From Limnephilus marmoratus (Eukaryota > Arthropoda > Insecta > Trichoptera > Limnephilidae), in assembly GCA_917880885.1 (NCBI GenBank), contig OU862917.1, positions 23,982,104 through 24,046,103 on the forward strand: 64,000 bases of DNA. The letters run 5' to 3'. Of this stretch, positions 1 through 10,965 are shown one piece after another. A model generated the notes under the pieces. It saw only the letters and a list, made by a program, of their open reading frames with translations, was not told the origin of the DNA and did no database searches. The position numbers were made by a program, and so were the translations under genes. Numbering within the stretch: position 1 is the first letter of the stretch; each line of letters begins with the position of its first letter.

Positions 1-1
1 C

Positions 2-1363
2 TCCATATATAATACAGGAATTATCCCACTAGATTGGCTTCGATCCACTTTTGTTACTCTCCCAAAGAAAGCAAAAGCAAGAAAATGTAGTGACCACCGG
101 ACAATTAGTTTAATGAGCCACTTATTAAAGATATTTTTGCGAATTATACATGGACGCATATATCGCAAAGTGAAAGAAAAGATAGGTGTCACACAATTTG
201 GCTTTCGAAATGGGTTGGGTACTCGAGAAGCGTTATTTAGTATTCAAGTACTGATCCAAAGATGTAGAGATGTGAATACAAATGTACATGCATGCTTCAT
301 TGACTTCCTTAAAGCATTTGATAGAGTTAGACACGACAAAATGATTCAAATTCTGAAAACCTCCGGGATAGACGATAAAGATATAAGGATAATAGGTAAT
401 CTTTATTGGAACCAGAAAGGAGCAGTAAGAGTAGAGCAATGTCTAACAGACGAAGTAGAAATAAAGAGAGGCGTGCAACAGGGTTGTATTCTTTCACCTA
501 TGCTGTTCAACTTATATTCAGAAGAAATATTCAATGAAGCTCTGCAAGAAGCTACTCAAGGACTTGTTATAAATGGGAAGATTCTAAACAACCTGCGTTA
601 TGCAGATGATACGGTACTTCTAACAAGTAACATTGAGGAGTTACAACTTTTGCTGAATCAAGTAGTGAAGACTTGTGAGAATTTTGGGCTAGAACTGAAT
701 ATAAATAAAACAAAATACATGCTCATAAGCAAAAATAACGCATTGGATGAACATCTTTATATTGCTGGAACAAAACTGGAGAAGGTACAAAGTATTGTAT
801 ACTTGGGCTGCAATGTAAATGATAGATGGGATCCTTCAGTTGAAATCAAATGCCGCATTGAGCAAGCTCGTGCAACCTTCATCCGCATGAAAAAAATGTT
901 CTGCAGTCATGATCTCAACCTTGGATTACGAATGCGAATGGTCAGATGCTACGTATTTTCAATATTATTTTATGGAATGGAAGCATGGACGCTTACTGAA
1001 GAATTAATTAGGCGACTTGAGGCATTCGAGATGTGGATCTACAGAAGAATACTTAAAATAAGCTGGATGGACAGGGTCACAAATGAAGATGTTATGGTTC
1101 GGATGAATAAAGAAAAGGAAGTTATTAAAACCATAAAAATCCGAAAACTTCAATATCTTGGACACGTGATGCGACATCCAGAGAAGTATGAGATCCTGCA
1201 TCTCATAATGCAGGGAAAGATTGCCGGAAGACGGGGCCCTGGAAGAAGGAGAACCTCATGGCTGAAAAACCTGAGACAGTGGTTTGGCCAGTCTACCGTG
1301 GAGCTGTTCCGGGCCGCAGTAAACAAAGTCCGCATAGCCAACATGATAGCCAACGTCCGTTGA
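2..1363 (+). CDS. LINE (non-LTR retrotransposon) reverse transcriptase, 5'-partial
   Basis: The frame is open from base 2, so the protein is cut by the window edge; about 454 residues remain. It reads as the RT and C-terminal part of a LINE ORF2. Visible RT blocks in order are FGFRNGLGTREA, ACFIDFLKAFDRVRHDKM, RGVQQGCILSPMLFNLY and the catalytic LRYADDTVLL. After these comes the usual LINE C-terminal stretch with RRILKISWMDRV, IRKLQYLGHVMRH and a basic GRRGPGRRRTSWLKNLRQWF. The element would copy its RNA into DNA at the target site. The 3' UTR is very short and ends in a GAA-rich tail near 1387. The same 3' end recurs on the - strand at about 46048-46195. No stop or frameshift is visible, so it may be a young copy. 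The exact clade was not resolved. Confidence 0.9.
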   Translation, partial: SIYNTGIIPLDWLRSTFVTLPKKAKARKCSDHRTISLMSHLLKIFLRIIHGRIYRKVKEKIGVTQFGFRNGLGTREALFSIQVLIQRCRDVNTNVHACFIDFLKAFDRVRHDKMIQILKTSGIDDKDIRIIGNLYWNQKGAVRVEQCLTDEVEIKRGVQQGCILSPMLFNLYSEEIFNEALQEATQGLVINGKILNNLRYADDTVLLTSNIEELQLLLNQVVKTCENFGLELNINKTKYMLISKNNALDEHLYIAGTKLEKVQSIVYLGCNVNDRWDPSVEIKCRIEQARATFIRMKKMFCSHDLNLGLRMRMVRCYVFSILFYGMEAWTLTEELIRRLEAFEMWIYRRILKISWMDRVTNEDVMVRMNKEKEVIKTIKIRKLQYLGHVMRHPEKYEILHLIMQGKIAGRRGPGRRRTSWLKNLRQWFGQSTVELFRAAVNKVRIANMIANVR

Positions 1364-1469
1364 ACGGACAAGGCACAACAAGAAGAAATTCACTCATGAA
1401 TTTGTGTTTCGAAAAATTTAATTCATTTGTTTTTTCCTTAATTGTTTTTTTTCTTTGCGTCACTTAGTT

Positions 1470-2165
1470 TACAAAATGGAAAACTTGAAATATCGCGTTA
1501 TTTACTAGTACGAGTTCCACCGTGGCACCAGTGCTGCAGAAACGGCTAGAAGGATTAATGATGTGTATAGCGACGGTGCCGCAAAAGAAACCACAGTGCA
1601 TTTTTGGTTCCAACGTTTTCGTTCTGTAAATTTCGACCTGCAGAACAAGCCCCGTAGACGGCCGGAGATCAAAGTTGATAATGAAGAATTGAAGGCTATT
1701 GTGGAAGCGGATCCATCGCAAACCACGTCCGAGTTAGCTGCAGCCTGCGGTGTTAGTGATAAAACTGTTTTAATCCACTTGAAGCAAATTGGGAAGGTGA
1801 AAAAGCTTGAAAGGTGGGTACCTCACAAATTGAGTGAAGCAAATCAACAATCGCGCGTTAGAACGCTAGACCACACACTACACAACAGACGGCTACCAAA
1901 TTAGAGGAGCTTCAATTTGAAATTTGGATAACTTCTTGCAAGGGAAAAAATTCAACTCCGATGGGGCAGTCCAAACGGCCTTCAAAGATTTTATTGATTC
2001 CCGTCCGAATGTGTTTTTTTAGTAAAGGGATCGATGAACTACCTATGAGATGGCAAAAGTGCATAAATAGAAATGGTACACACTTTGATTAAATAAATAT
2101 ATTATATTTTAAAAAATCGACTTTATGTTCCTCCCTTACAAAACGCCAATTTCATATGTAAGGAC
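1470..2165 (+). pseudogene. mariner-family transposase, internally deleted and broken
   Basis: A start codon at 1476 opens a reading frame with the mariner DNA-binding region: FHRGTSAAETARRIN, then TVHFWFQRFRS and a second helix-turn-helix around TTSELAAACGVSDKTVLIHL. An in-frame TAG sits at codon 11 (1506-1508). After KLSEANQQSRV the frame breaks and the DD(D/E) catalytic centre is missing. The sequence resumes with the C-terminal end (LPMRWQKCINRNGTHFD, about 2037-2088) in another frame. It is therefore a dead copy with both ends of the gene but no catalytic core. It lies directly behind the LINE 3' end. Terminal inverted repeats were not delimited. Confidence 0.85.
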
Positions 2166-4196
2166 CTAATGACGACAGGGGTAAGGGAACGTACCCAAAC
2201 TACGTGACCAACTTTTTGAAATTTTTAATCCCCCCCCCCCCCCCCGGTGACCAAAAACCTAAGCCCGCCGCCGCTCATTTGTACCAAGCGTGACATTTTG
2301 AAACCCCCCCCCCCCCCCTAAACAAGTCACGAATTAAAGTTGAATTATGGGAACGCATTAAATTCTTTATAGAATTGTTTTTGCTTATAATACCAGCATC
2401 GGACATCAGCTCATATCGACCCCTTATACATAAACTACTTTTTCCTAAAAAATCCCGATTGTTAAGGAAAACGGATTAAAGTTTATTTTTATCAATGTAA
2501 TATGATATTTCGTTTTTTTGTGGTTCCCAACCAACCGAAGTTTGCCCTATGGGTGGGAACTGTTCTCTTTCAGTATTTAATGACATCATCTGTAGGTGAC
2601 CTATGTTTCTCTTTCATGACTAAGAAAGCCATATAATAATATTGGAATTCCATCGACGACGTCCCACCATGTTGCTACGTTCCCAGAATAGATATCCCTT
2701 GAGTGTGAATATGACAGCTACTTCGGCTACCTTTGTCTTGCTCCTAATCCAAATCTAGACAGGATCATTTCCTTTGAAAAACAAATATTGTGAATAATAT
2801 CATTACAATATAATTATACTTTTTGACTAAAAAAAATCATGAAAACTGACATTAATTTAACGAAAGAGATACGAATTCAGATATAGTGTATTATAATATG
2901 CGAGCCTGAAGTGTGTGAATAACCCCGGTCCCTCTGGGCTTAATACCCAAAGATATGATTATGAAATCTACTACTTGCGCGGACAATGTATATATCACAA
3001 AGAATGGCAATCGAAAACTCCAGGGAAAATAACAGATTCACCAACCATGTATGCAGTTTTTGCAGCTGGGGAGGCCTCCGTAAATTTGTCCACTTAAATT
3101 CCAGATCAGTAATTCTTTTGTGTCTTGAAACTTGCGCAAGAGTTAGTTGTCAACCATACACAATAAGTTAGTTTTCATAAAAATAAAATAAACAGCAAAA
3201 TTCTCAAAACAACAGGTGACAGTTATTCACTTTTTCGGATACTATTTTCAAAACAATCCATTTCAGGTGTCTCTGTTAAATCCAAAGAGTGCCCAACTAC
3301 CATTCTTGTGATATAAATATATTTATTTAAATTTTCGAACAAACAAAATAAACATTTTGTAATGCCTAACCATATAGAATGATTAATTAATATATTAAAA
3401 TAATACAATTTCTTGACTGCGGGTAGAAAACTACTTTATCGCCTATCTGCCTATTATTCACACAAGTTGTTCCAATTTTTAAAATGGCACCTTAATTTAC
3501 GTAGGAATGATTTACGAAGGGATCCGTAAGATTTCACATACAGACAAAAGAAATTAGTATTTTTAACAAGAAGAATAGAAAATTTAGACATTTTGGTTAG
3601 TGTCTAAATATGAATAAGCAGGTATGCCCTTATTCAATAAGGCCTCTCCTCCTATATATGAATCTAAAGACAGCTGGTCTCTAGATGATTCACCCCTGCA
3701 CTCTAAATGTCAGTAAATCACGCAATTTGACATGTTTCTACCGAGAAAACTGATGTAACCCTATCCTTTCACAAACCCTTATATCATCATAAGTATTCCC
3801 TCTGCAATCCATAATAGATAATGTTTTGTATATCTTCGGAATTAATTGGGTGTATTCATTTTAGTCTTAGAATTCCTTTAGAATATTTTTTTTATTATAT
3901 TTATTGAAATTATTGAAGTTAAGTGAGAAAAGAAAAAAAAATCATGTCATATTTTTACATAAAATTCTAAATTATCAGTTGGATAATCTAAAGTTGTTTC
4001 GCTTTCATATTCCTACCGTTAGATTAGGGTTCCCGGGTACGTATTATTGTAACATTTGTACTACGATATCAGGATACAATTATTTTATTAATAGATCACA
4101 CACACCAATGGTACGTTTCATGCTGAAGTTGCTGATATTTTTAATATTTTTATTTTATTTTTATTTTTATTTTTCATTATTATTGTACAACAGAAT
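2166..4196. other. AT-rich stretch without a recognisable gene
   Basis: No coding region is convincing here. Two poly-C runs of about 15-17 bases lie near 2231-2247 and 2304-2318, flanking a short GC-rich patch. A small open frame near 2915-3097 has no recognisable motif. Confidence 0.5.
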
Positions 4197-4197
4197 A

Positions 4198-4844
4198 TAG
4201 TCTGTCAAATAAGATTAGAAAAAAAAAATTGAACTACAAAATTTTTAGACTGGCAACACCAATTTAACTGTCAAATATTCTTTTAAAATGCAATCTCACT
4301 GAATGTGTAGAACACAGTACACTACATTTTTGGTTCGTGACATAAATTTGATTAAAAGGTGTTTCAAAAAGCGATTTGCTTTCATTTAATTTAGCAAAAA
4401 TTTGAATTTAACAGTAGATAGAAAGGAAGAATCACTAATGGTGAGTTTAGTTATACTACTTTTAGATTTGAACGAGTTAAATATATTCAGATCTAAAATT
4501 AGAGACACGATGTAAAGCACGGGCAAGGGTTAGGTACTTAAGCTAGTATTAAATAAAAGTTAGCAATTTCTAAACCGTGTTTTACATTACCGTTTTTCTT
4601 CATTATGTTAACACAAAATTGCGAAGGTATAATAATAATATACCTAAACGCAATTCTAATTTTGAGATCAGTGAGTAGCTATATTGTAATGAAAAAATAT
4701 TTTTTTCACTTTTACGCCTTTTTATTTTTTTATAAAAATGTAGGTTACACAGCTTTAGATCAACACCATGAGTTATATGTTTAGTATTGCCATTTGAACT
4801 ACAGTGGCGCCCTCCTATGTTTTCTACTCTTATTTGACAGACTA
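4198..4844. mobile_element. MITE family A, copy 1
   Basis: The ends are inverted repeats beginning TAGTCTGTCAAATAAG (left) and the complement of TTATTTGACAGACTA (right). No coding capacity is visible. A second copy at 19277-19978 shares the ends, the internal CTGGCAACACCA and GTGGCGCCCTCCTATG stretches and the middle, so this is a dispersed non-autonomous DNA element. TA flanks this copy, but the second copy has GT/GT, so the target duplication is uncertain. Confidence 0.75.
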
Positions 4845-4963
4845 TAATTCCAATTACAGTACAATTTAGTAACCCTATCAGCATTTAGGCAAGTGACTCT
4901 TCAATAATATTTTTAAGGCATATAAAGAACAGTCACTTACATCCAAATGGTTTGCAATTTCAT

Positions 4964-5530
4964 TTAACAGCACCACTCCCCTCGTCGTGTTATGCTTTGC
5001 CAAGACGTCTGTTCTACCGTTCGGTACTTTAAATAATTCATGATGTCGACTTCGGCTGTAGCGGTCTCATATAAATCATAGCATCCTGGGCTATCGATAA
5101 AATTGTACCAAATTTTGAAAGACAGAATAGCAAGACTTGCTTTCGGTCTAGTTTCTAGACTCACAGAATCAGTAAGTCAATATGGTGCATAAACCTTGGA
5201 TAGGTTCCATGTTTCTGCATGTAAACATACCTGAGGAATTTCTTCTGGATTTGTTCTAACGTATCAAGGTACTTCTGGTGGTACGGTGCCCAAACATCGC
5301 TCACGTACTCCAGCTTGCTTCTCAGTATGCCATCGAATAACGCTAGCATAGCTTCTTGGTTATCAAACTGCTTGCAAGTTCTGATGATGAACCCAAGAAG
5401 TTTGTAGCAAGACTGAGTGAGCTGCGATATATGGCAAGAGAATGTCAGCTCGGGATCAAAGACGACACCGAGATCCTTCACGGATTGAATGATCTCGGTA
5501 TTAATATGCCTCAACTGAAGTATAAAGCTA
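4964..5530 (-). pseudogene. Jockey-like LINE RT, C-terminal fragment
   Basis: On the - strand, 5514-5161 reads VKDLGVVFDPELTFSCHI, then LLGFIIRTCKQF, LRSKLEYVSDVWAPYHQKY and LEQIQKKFLRYVYM. This is the thumb and C-terminal pattern of Jockey/CR1-type LINE ORF2. A stop at 5161 is followed in a continuing reading by SLETRPKASLAILSFKIWYN and IDSPGCYDLYE, the next conserved block of these proteins, so the copy is broken and extends to about 4964. Upstream RT blocks are missing. Dead 5'-truncated copy. Confidence 0.75.
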
Positions 5531-7289
5531 CACTAATTAAACGCCTAAGCGTACATACGATGGTATACAGGCTGAAAAGTCCCAATGCACACATGCCTGA
5601 ACAACGCGAACTAAATGACCTTCAGAAGCGCCCCAGGTGGAATGTGGGAATGACATTTTCCCTCTATAAGCTTGCGTAGGTTTGAGGTCGTTGAATTTAT
5701 CCAGTGTATTTTGTGAAGCGAAGTATGGAGTACGGAGTACGTATTTTAGAGGTCACCGCATAAAAGGTTTTTTGTTTTGTTTCTTCTTCACTGCTTTAAT
5801 TAACTTTGTACTAATTTTATTTTTTTTCCTTTCTTTCTACCATCTATACTGTACTATCTCTGTTGAAAAAAACGTGTATGTAAATGGCACTTGTGCCGTT
5901 AATTTTAAATAAATGAATTAATGATGTTTTAAAAGCGTCACTTGACGTACACCTAAAATGAATGTCTCATATTTCATTACTAGGGATTACTCCATTACAA
6001 GATTTTTGGAACCAAAAGAACGCAAATAAATTAGATCTTAATAATAAATGTAAAAATTAATGTTTCTTTGTTTGACGTTTATGCGGCACCTAAACATTTC
6101 AGACTATTGCGATGAAACTTTTGTGATTTGTTGTGCGCACGCCCGCAATGGTTTTTATATATAAGGGTGAGTTCTGGCGTTATGTAATTATTACCTATAA
6201 CATTCATCCGATTGCGATGAAACTTGTAGTGGTTTGTTGTGCGCTCGCCTCCCAAAGATTCTATTACAGAGCTCTGGCGCTATGAATTTTTTGTATTTAG
6301 AGGGGAGGGCAATGAAGGAGCGGTAGGGGGTTTGCGGGAGGGGTACAACGGAGGGGGGAAGATGAAAGGGAAACATTGCAGGCGCATTGGAAAGGACACG
6401 CAGGGGAAGGTGACTGAGGAATGGGGGGCGAAGAAAGGGCAGAAGGAATGATTTCAAATGGCCCATCATGGCGATAAGGGAAAGCAGGAAGTAAATTAGT
6501 AACAGGAAGACTGTTATCATGTTGTAGAGTTTAATCGCTATTATTTAATTATTATTTATTATACTTAATTTATTTTTCGTGTATTGTTCTCTTTCATAGT
6601 TTCGCTTATATTATTAGTGTTATCTTCTTTTTCAATGATTTTCATATATTTTATTATTTTTAGCAAACAGTAAACAATTTTCTTACTTAGAAATATAAGC
6701 CTCGATAAGCCATCCGTACCAATTAGAAAATAAACAATAAACCTCAGTAAAACCGGTCTAAATACTTTTTTTTTTCTAACTACTATTGCAGTACCAGATT
6801 CTTGTTTTGAAGGGTTTGCCAGAAAAACATGTTATCGGATTTGACTTCAGCATATTCTGGAAAAAAAATCTCGTAATTTTTCGTGACAACAACAACCAAA
6901 GTTAAGTAAACACTTGCGCATATTTTTTCCAGGAATTTTTCAGGAAACAAAAATCAGCTCTGAAAATTTTTATTCAAATGTTTATTTTAACGCAATAGGT
7001 AAAAGGATTTTTAGAATAAATTATAATAAAATAACACGCCAAATTATAAATGGTATTAAGATGGGTAAAAGAGCCATAATTTTAAATGAAAAGTATTTTC
7101 TCCTCCCAGCCTTACCTACTAAGAATCAGCGCGGTTAATGTTTTCTGTCTTTTCCTTTATAGTCCAGTAACTTTATACATCACAGCATGCGTCAAATCCG
7201 GTAGTTCTGATTTTTTGCAGACTTGTTTATGATGTTGGCCAAATAAATAATCCAAGTTTGTGACCTCGAGCGCCGAACGCAACTTTGTC
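5531..7289. other. non-coding stretch with a diverged direct repeat
   Basis: Two related segments of about 85 bases, near 6100-6180 and 6208-6290, both contain GCGATGAAACTT, TTTGTTGTGCGC and a following GCTCTGGCG or GTTCTGGCG. Around 6585-6645 the sequence resembles the outer arm of the tRNA-like palindrome at 18861-19143 (TTGTTCTCTTTCAT and TTATCTTCTT). No gene recognised. Confidence 0.45.
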
Positions 7290-7860
7290 AAAAATCAAAA
7301 ACCGCGAAAAATAGTTATTTTTTCAAATTTTGGCGATTATAACCCCAACGGACTAGTTTTTGAAAAAACCTTTTTACAAGCTTTTAAAGTAGACTAAATT
7401 GGCTACAATATGATACTAGAATTGTCTCTGTAGACCCAATAGTTTCCGAGATTAAGCCTTTCAAAGTTTATCATTTTCAATAGAATGAGAGAATCGATGC
7501 TAAAGATGGTTGGCCAGAACTTCCAGGAAGTGAAATTCAAACGCAAAAACAATGTGGTGTCCCTTTATTCAGCAGTACCAACTATTACTGTTGGCAATAA
7601 ACAGGTTAACTGTTGATCCTCTAACACTGTTTCACAGACTGTGTGTCTTAAAACAATCAGATGAAGAATTGCCAGAGTTCTTCACTTACCAACTGTCACC
7701 AATCCCAATGTCATTGTTCTCTGAAAAGGGAATGAGAAATGGTGCAAAATCCACCTTGTATTCAGTATTTCAACCTGTAACCTTAAATGAGAAGCAAGGG
7801 TTAACAAAGTTTGAACACCCTCGACAAATGACACTAAAACTACCACTGTAATGTGACTGC
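7290..7860 (+). pseudogene. fragment of a CXC/PIN-like transposon gene
   Basis: The reading NNVVSLYSAVPTI, then (with a +1 shift) LTVDPLTLFHRLCVLKQSDE, FFTYQLSPIPMSLFSEKGMR and GAKSTLYSVFQP resembles the N-terminal half of large arthropod and cnidarian repeat proteins whose C-terminal half is of the type seen at 58458-59650. Upstream, near 7378-7407, the bases CTTTTAAAGTAGACTAAATT match the subterminal repeat of the long-TIR element at 57657-60466. I infer a broken piece of the same transposon group. The frameshift and lack of ends mark it as dead. Confidence 0.55.
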
Positions 7861-8158
7861 GCCTGTAAGTACATCCATATCAGACAAACTTCCATCCTTT
7901 GTGTCATTGCTTGCTTTAGTGCCATACATTTTTGAGTGCCGCGCCGTTGTGATTTCAAACTTGATGAAACGAAAAAGAGCTACACTAAAAAGAGACAAAC
8001 ACATACTTGTATAGGATTTAGCATGCGAGAGAATGAGAAAGTATATTCAGTCTCCTCTTTGTGCAGTGCTTCGTAGCCTATCGGGCTCCTCTTTGTGCGG
8101 TGATTCGTTACGTCCCAACTCTTGTCTATTTTAGTTTTCTGAAGGTTTCACTTTTACC

Positions 8159-8463
8159 TTTTTTTTACATGAGCTCGACACAGGAGGCCCTGAGGAAAAT
8201 AATTTCCCTCAGGGCCTATGTCATCTTTGGGGATGCTGTGTGGAGGGTTTTTTAAGGAAAGAAAGGAAAGGAGAGTTCTGGGAACAAAGGGGTTTAAAGG
8301 GTGGGTAGGAATCTGGGGTTTAGTGTGTCCTGGTCATCCGCTTCCAAGACCTAGACAAACCTCACCCCTTGAACCCGGGCACCCCTGCTAGACCTATGGC
8401 AGAGGTGTTGGTTATCCAATAAAGGTTTTCGGGGCGGCGGTACCCATTCTAGCCTCCCAAATT
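8159..8463 (-). mobile_element. SINE-like element, copy 1
   Basis: In its own orientation the element starts near AATTTGGGAGGC(G)GG, runs about 300-340 bases and ends with a strong hairpin followed by poly(A); on the + strand this appears as poly-T first. Other copies lie at 17217, 21910, 24752, 30335, 37199, 48994 and 52361. This copy ends with TTTTTTTACATGAGCTCGACA read from the + strand. Confidence 0.8.
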
Positions 8464-9240
8464 GTAACTTCTACCGCATGTGAATTGCCAACTGTTTTTT
8501 TTTTAAATTCTAGACTTACAATTTGTGATGTCCTATGCCCGTCTCACTAGGAAAGTCGCTTAAGAGCAGGCGCTTTAAAACACGAGCAGTTTATAATAAA
8601 AATAGTAACACGTATAATAATAATACAATATAATATTTAAAATAACAGACGTATACGTAATCATCGTACCATTAAAAAATACGTTCTTATAAGTTGGTTT
8701 TAATAATATCTTTGATGTGGGATCTACGAGTATATTGGCTGGTTATCAGGACTTGGTGTCAGATTTATATTTAAGATACTGTTATGTTACTGAGTTGTTA
8801 CTGAACAAGATCCCCGACGAGGGTATGGTGGGATAAGACTGAGGTCGACCCTTCTGACAATAGAGTCCCATACTGAGTACTCCTGATTGCCCTTGAGGTA
8901 AATCGGGAGTCCTTTGGAAACCTACAGAGCCAGCAGGGCCCCTGGATCCCCAGGGCGGCCCCTAACAATACGTTTTGTTTTGTCTAATGGCCATTTTGTA
9001 GTTTTGTTGCAAAATATCTAAAAATTCTTCGACCATAAGTTGTTTTAGCAAAAAGGATATAAGAGATTATGCCGATTATGATATTGCCTACTTTATAATG
9101 CTACTCATCTGTTCATGGGACCAATTTAATGTCTCTATTAAATAAAAAAACTAGTGTGCACACGACTGAAGTAAAACTACAAGATAAACCTCGCCCCATG
9201 AACCCAGGTATCCCTGCTAAGTTACCAAAAGTAGCGAACG
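8464..9240. other. no gene recognised
   Basis: Contains a GC-richer patch at about 8815-8970 (GGGCCCCTGGATCCCCAGGG) that I could not assign to a gene or element. Confidence 0.4.
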
Positions 9241-9536
9241 GGGAGACCTATGACCTAGGGGTGACATATGATATTGGGATGAAATATGACCATGGGGTGA
9301 CCTATGACCTTGGGGTGACCTACGACCTTGGGGTGACCTACGACCTTGGGGTGACCTATGACCTTGGGGTGACCTACGACCTTGGGGTGACCTACGACCT
9401 TGGGGGGACCTACGACCTTGGGGTGACCTACGACATTGGAGTGACCTACGACCATGGGGTGAACTACGACCTTGGGGTGACTTACGACCTTGGGGTGACC
9501 TACGACCATGGGGTGACCTACGACCTTGGGGTGATC
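9241..9536 (+). repeat. 18-bp minisatellite (about 16 copies)
   Basis: Unit GGGGTGACCTACGACCTT repeated head to tail with scattered changes (TATGAC/TACGAC, CTT/CAT/ATT). Because the period is a multiple of three, both strands stay open and would encode VTYDLG-type or HPKVVG-type hexapeptides. I regard the open frames as a by-product of the repeat. Confidence 0.95.
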
Positions 9537-9589
9537 CTTATGCTTATCCTTATCCTTATCACTCCCCAAGTTAAGCGTGCGTAAAGATC

Positions 9590-9735
9590 CGACCGTTCGC
9601 CTCGCCATCGATCACCGTTCGCATCGATTACTGTTCGCATCGATTACCGTTCGCATCACACTTTTCGTAACACATCACACTTTTCATAACACATCACACT
9701 TTTCGTAACACATCACCACTTTTCGTAACGCATTC
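9590..9735 (+). repeat. two short tandem arrays, 16-bp and 19-bp units
   Basis: The first array has about three units like CGATTACCGTTCGCAT. The second has about four units like CACACTTTTCGTAACACAT. They follow the 18-bp minisatellite closely. Confidence 0.85.
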
Positions 9736-10028
9736 ACCAGCTTACCCCCCAAGTCGAACGTGCTTAAAGAAGTTTTATTTCAAAAATATCTTTAAATCCC
9801 TTATTCGACTGCGGTTTTTTGTAAACATCTCGTTACATTGAAACATCAACTCGGACGATTTTCAATTGCACAAAGTAAAAACCATTTCCTGGTTTAATGG
9901 AATGCTTACACAAACTCATTTGGCTTATCATTGGAATGCTTTTTGCTAGAGATTGAAAGAGAAAACTCAATTGAATTAGAAAAATGAAATATTTCAACTT
10001 TGTATAAACCATTTATTTGATGTGCAAA

Positions 10029-10070
10029 TCCGACCGGTTTCGGAACAAACGTTCCTTCGTCAGGGAAAGA
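10029..10070 (-). ncRNA. hammerhead ribozyme core in a Penelope-type element end
   Basis: On the - strand the order is TCC, CTGACGA, a stem II hairpin GGAAC-GTTT-GTTCC, GAAA, then CCGGTC and GGA. CTGANGA and GAAA are the invariant hammerhead core, GTC is the expected cleavage triplet, TCC/GGA closes stem I, and the palindrome ACCGGT would serve as a very short stem III, as known for dimer-acting hammerheads of Penelope-like retroelements. All core bases are intact. The flank TTTCAACTTTGTATAAACCA matches the Penelope ends at 38.15 and 39.2 kb. Confidence 0.75.
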
Positions 10071-10605
10071 AAATAATTCAATTGAATTAGCTCACCCATT
10101 TTGTTTCAGGTCAAATGTTCTACGAAACAAATCCATGAATATATATTTCATTTGCGTCTTTTGGCGAAATGAACATTAATGGTGCTGATGATTTTCAAAT
10201 AATTTATAAAACCATTAATCCAAGATAGAAAAGTGATAAAGTATACAAGGCTTAGTTTTTGAAGTGAGAACTTCTTTAGCACCATTTGGATTTGATTCGA
10301 TGTAACGAAAAAGCGACACTAAATAGAGACAAACACATCTATAGCATCTATTGCAGAGGTGGCCAACTTGACTAGACCCAAGATCTACCGTTTACTAACG
10401 ATCTACCCAGTGGTGTAGCGTGGGTTTTGGCCGCCCGGGGTGGAGAGAAATTTCGCCACCCCCTTATTTGGGTACTTCAACCACAGATTTTCAAGTGGGG
10501 TACGTGGAAATTCTATTTTTGTATTACCAACTCATTTTATGCCGACTTTTCAATTACATGTGACGAGTATTCTTCCAATAAAAATCAAGTTTATTTCTTT
10601 TTACA

Positions 10606-10965
10606 TCATTAACTCAACACAGCAGGCCCTGAGGAAACAAAATTCCCTTAGAGGCTATGTAATCTTTGAAGATGCTGTGTGGAGGTTCGTTTTGTGGAGA
10701 GGAAGGAGAGAATATGAGTCTTGAAGAGACCCATGTTGTAGGAGGATGGTACAAATTTTTAACTGGTCTCGGAAATCGAGAATGGTATCCATGAACTGGA
10801 TTTTGCATCTCGAATTTTTACACTGAGTTGAGAACACAAGGCAGGTTTAAGCTTTAGACTGATTCTGCGTCCCCCAAATAATAGTAATACACGAATCAGC
10901 CAATTTCTCAGCATTTGGTTGCAACTCAAATGTAAAGCTTCTCTCGGTACATGATAAATCTGCAA
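10606..10965 (-). mobile_element. LINE 3' end sharing the SINE hairpin tail
   Basis: The - strand reads PSSYNMGLFKTHILSFL(S) and then the tail CTCCACACAG...GGCCTGCTGTGTTGAG. The same coding end (NDLPASVFPPSYNMDLFKTK) precedes the same tail at 32027-32337. A stop within KIRDAKSSSWIPFSISETS shows decay. The 5' limit of the fragment is unclear. Confidence 0.6.

Noticed and set aside
2915..3171. Short frames such as MNNPGPSGLNTQRYDYEIYY
   Set aside because: No homology that I recognise, no splice or length support.
9129..9608. Open frames of 151 and 117 codons on both strands with hexapeptide repeats
   Set aside because: The 18-bp period keeps any frame open; no start context, domain or second exon supports a gene.
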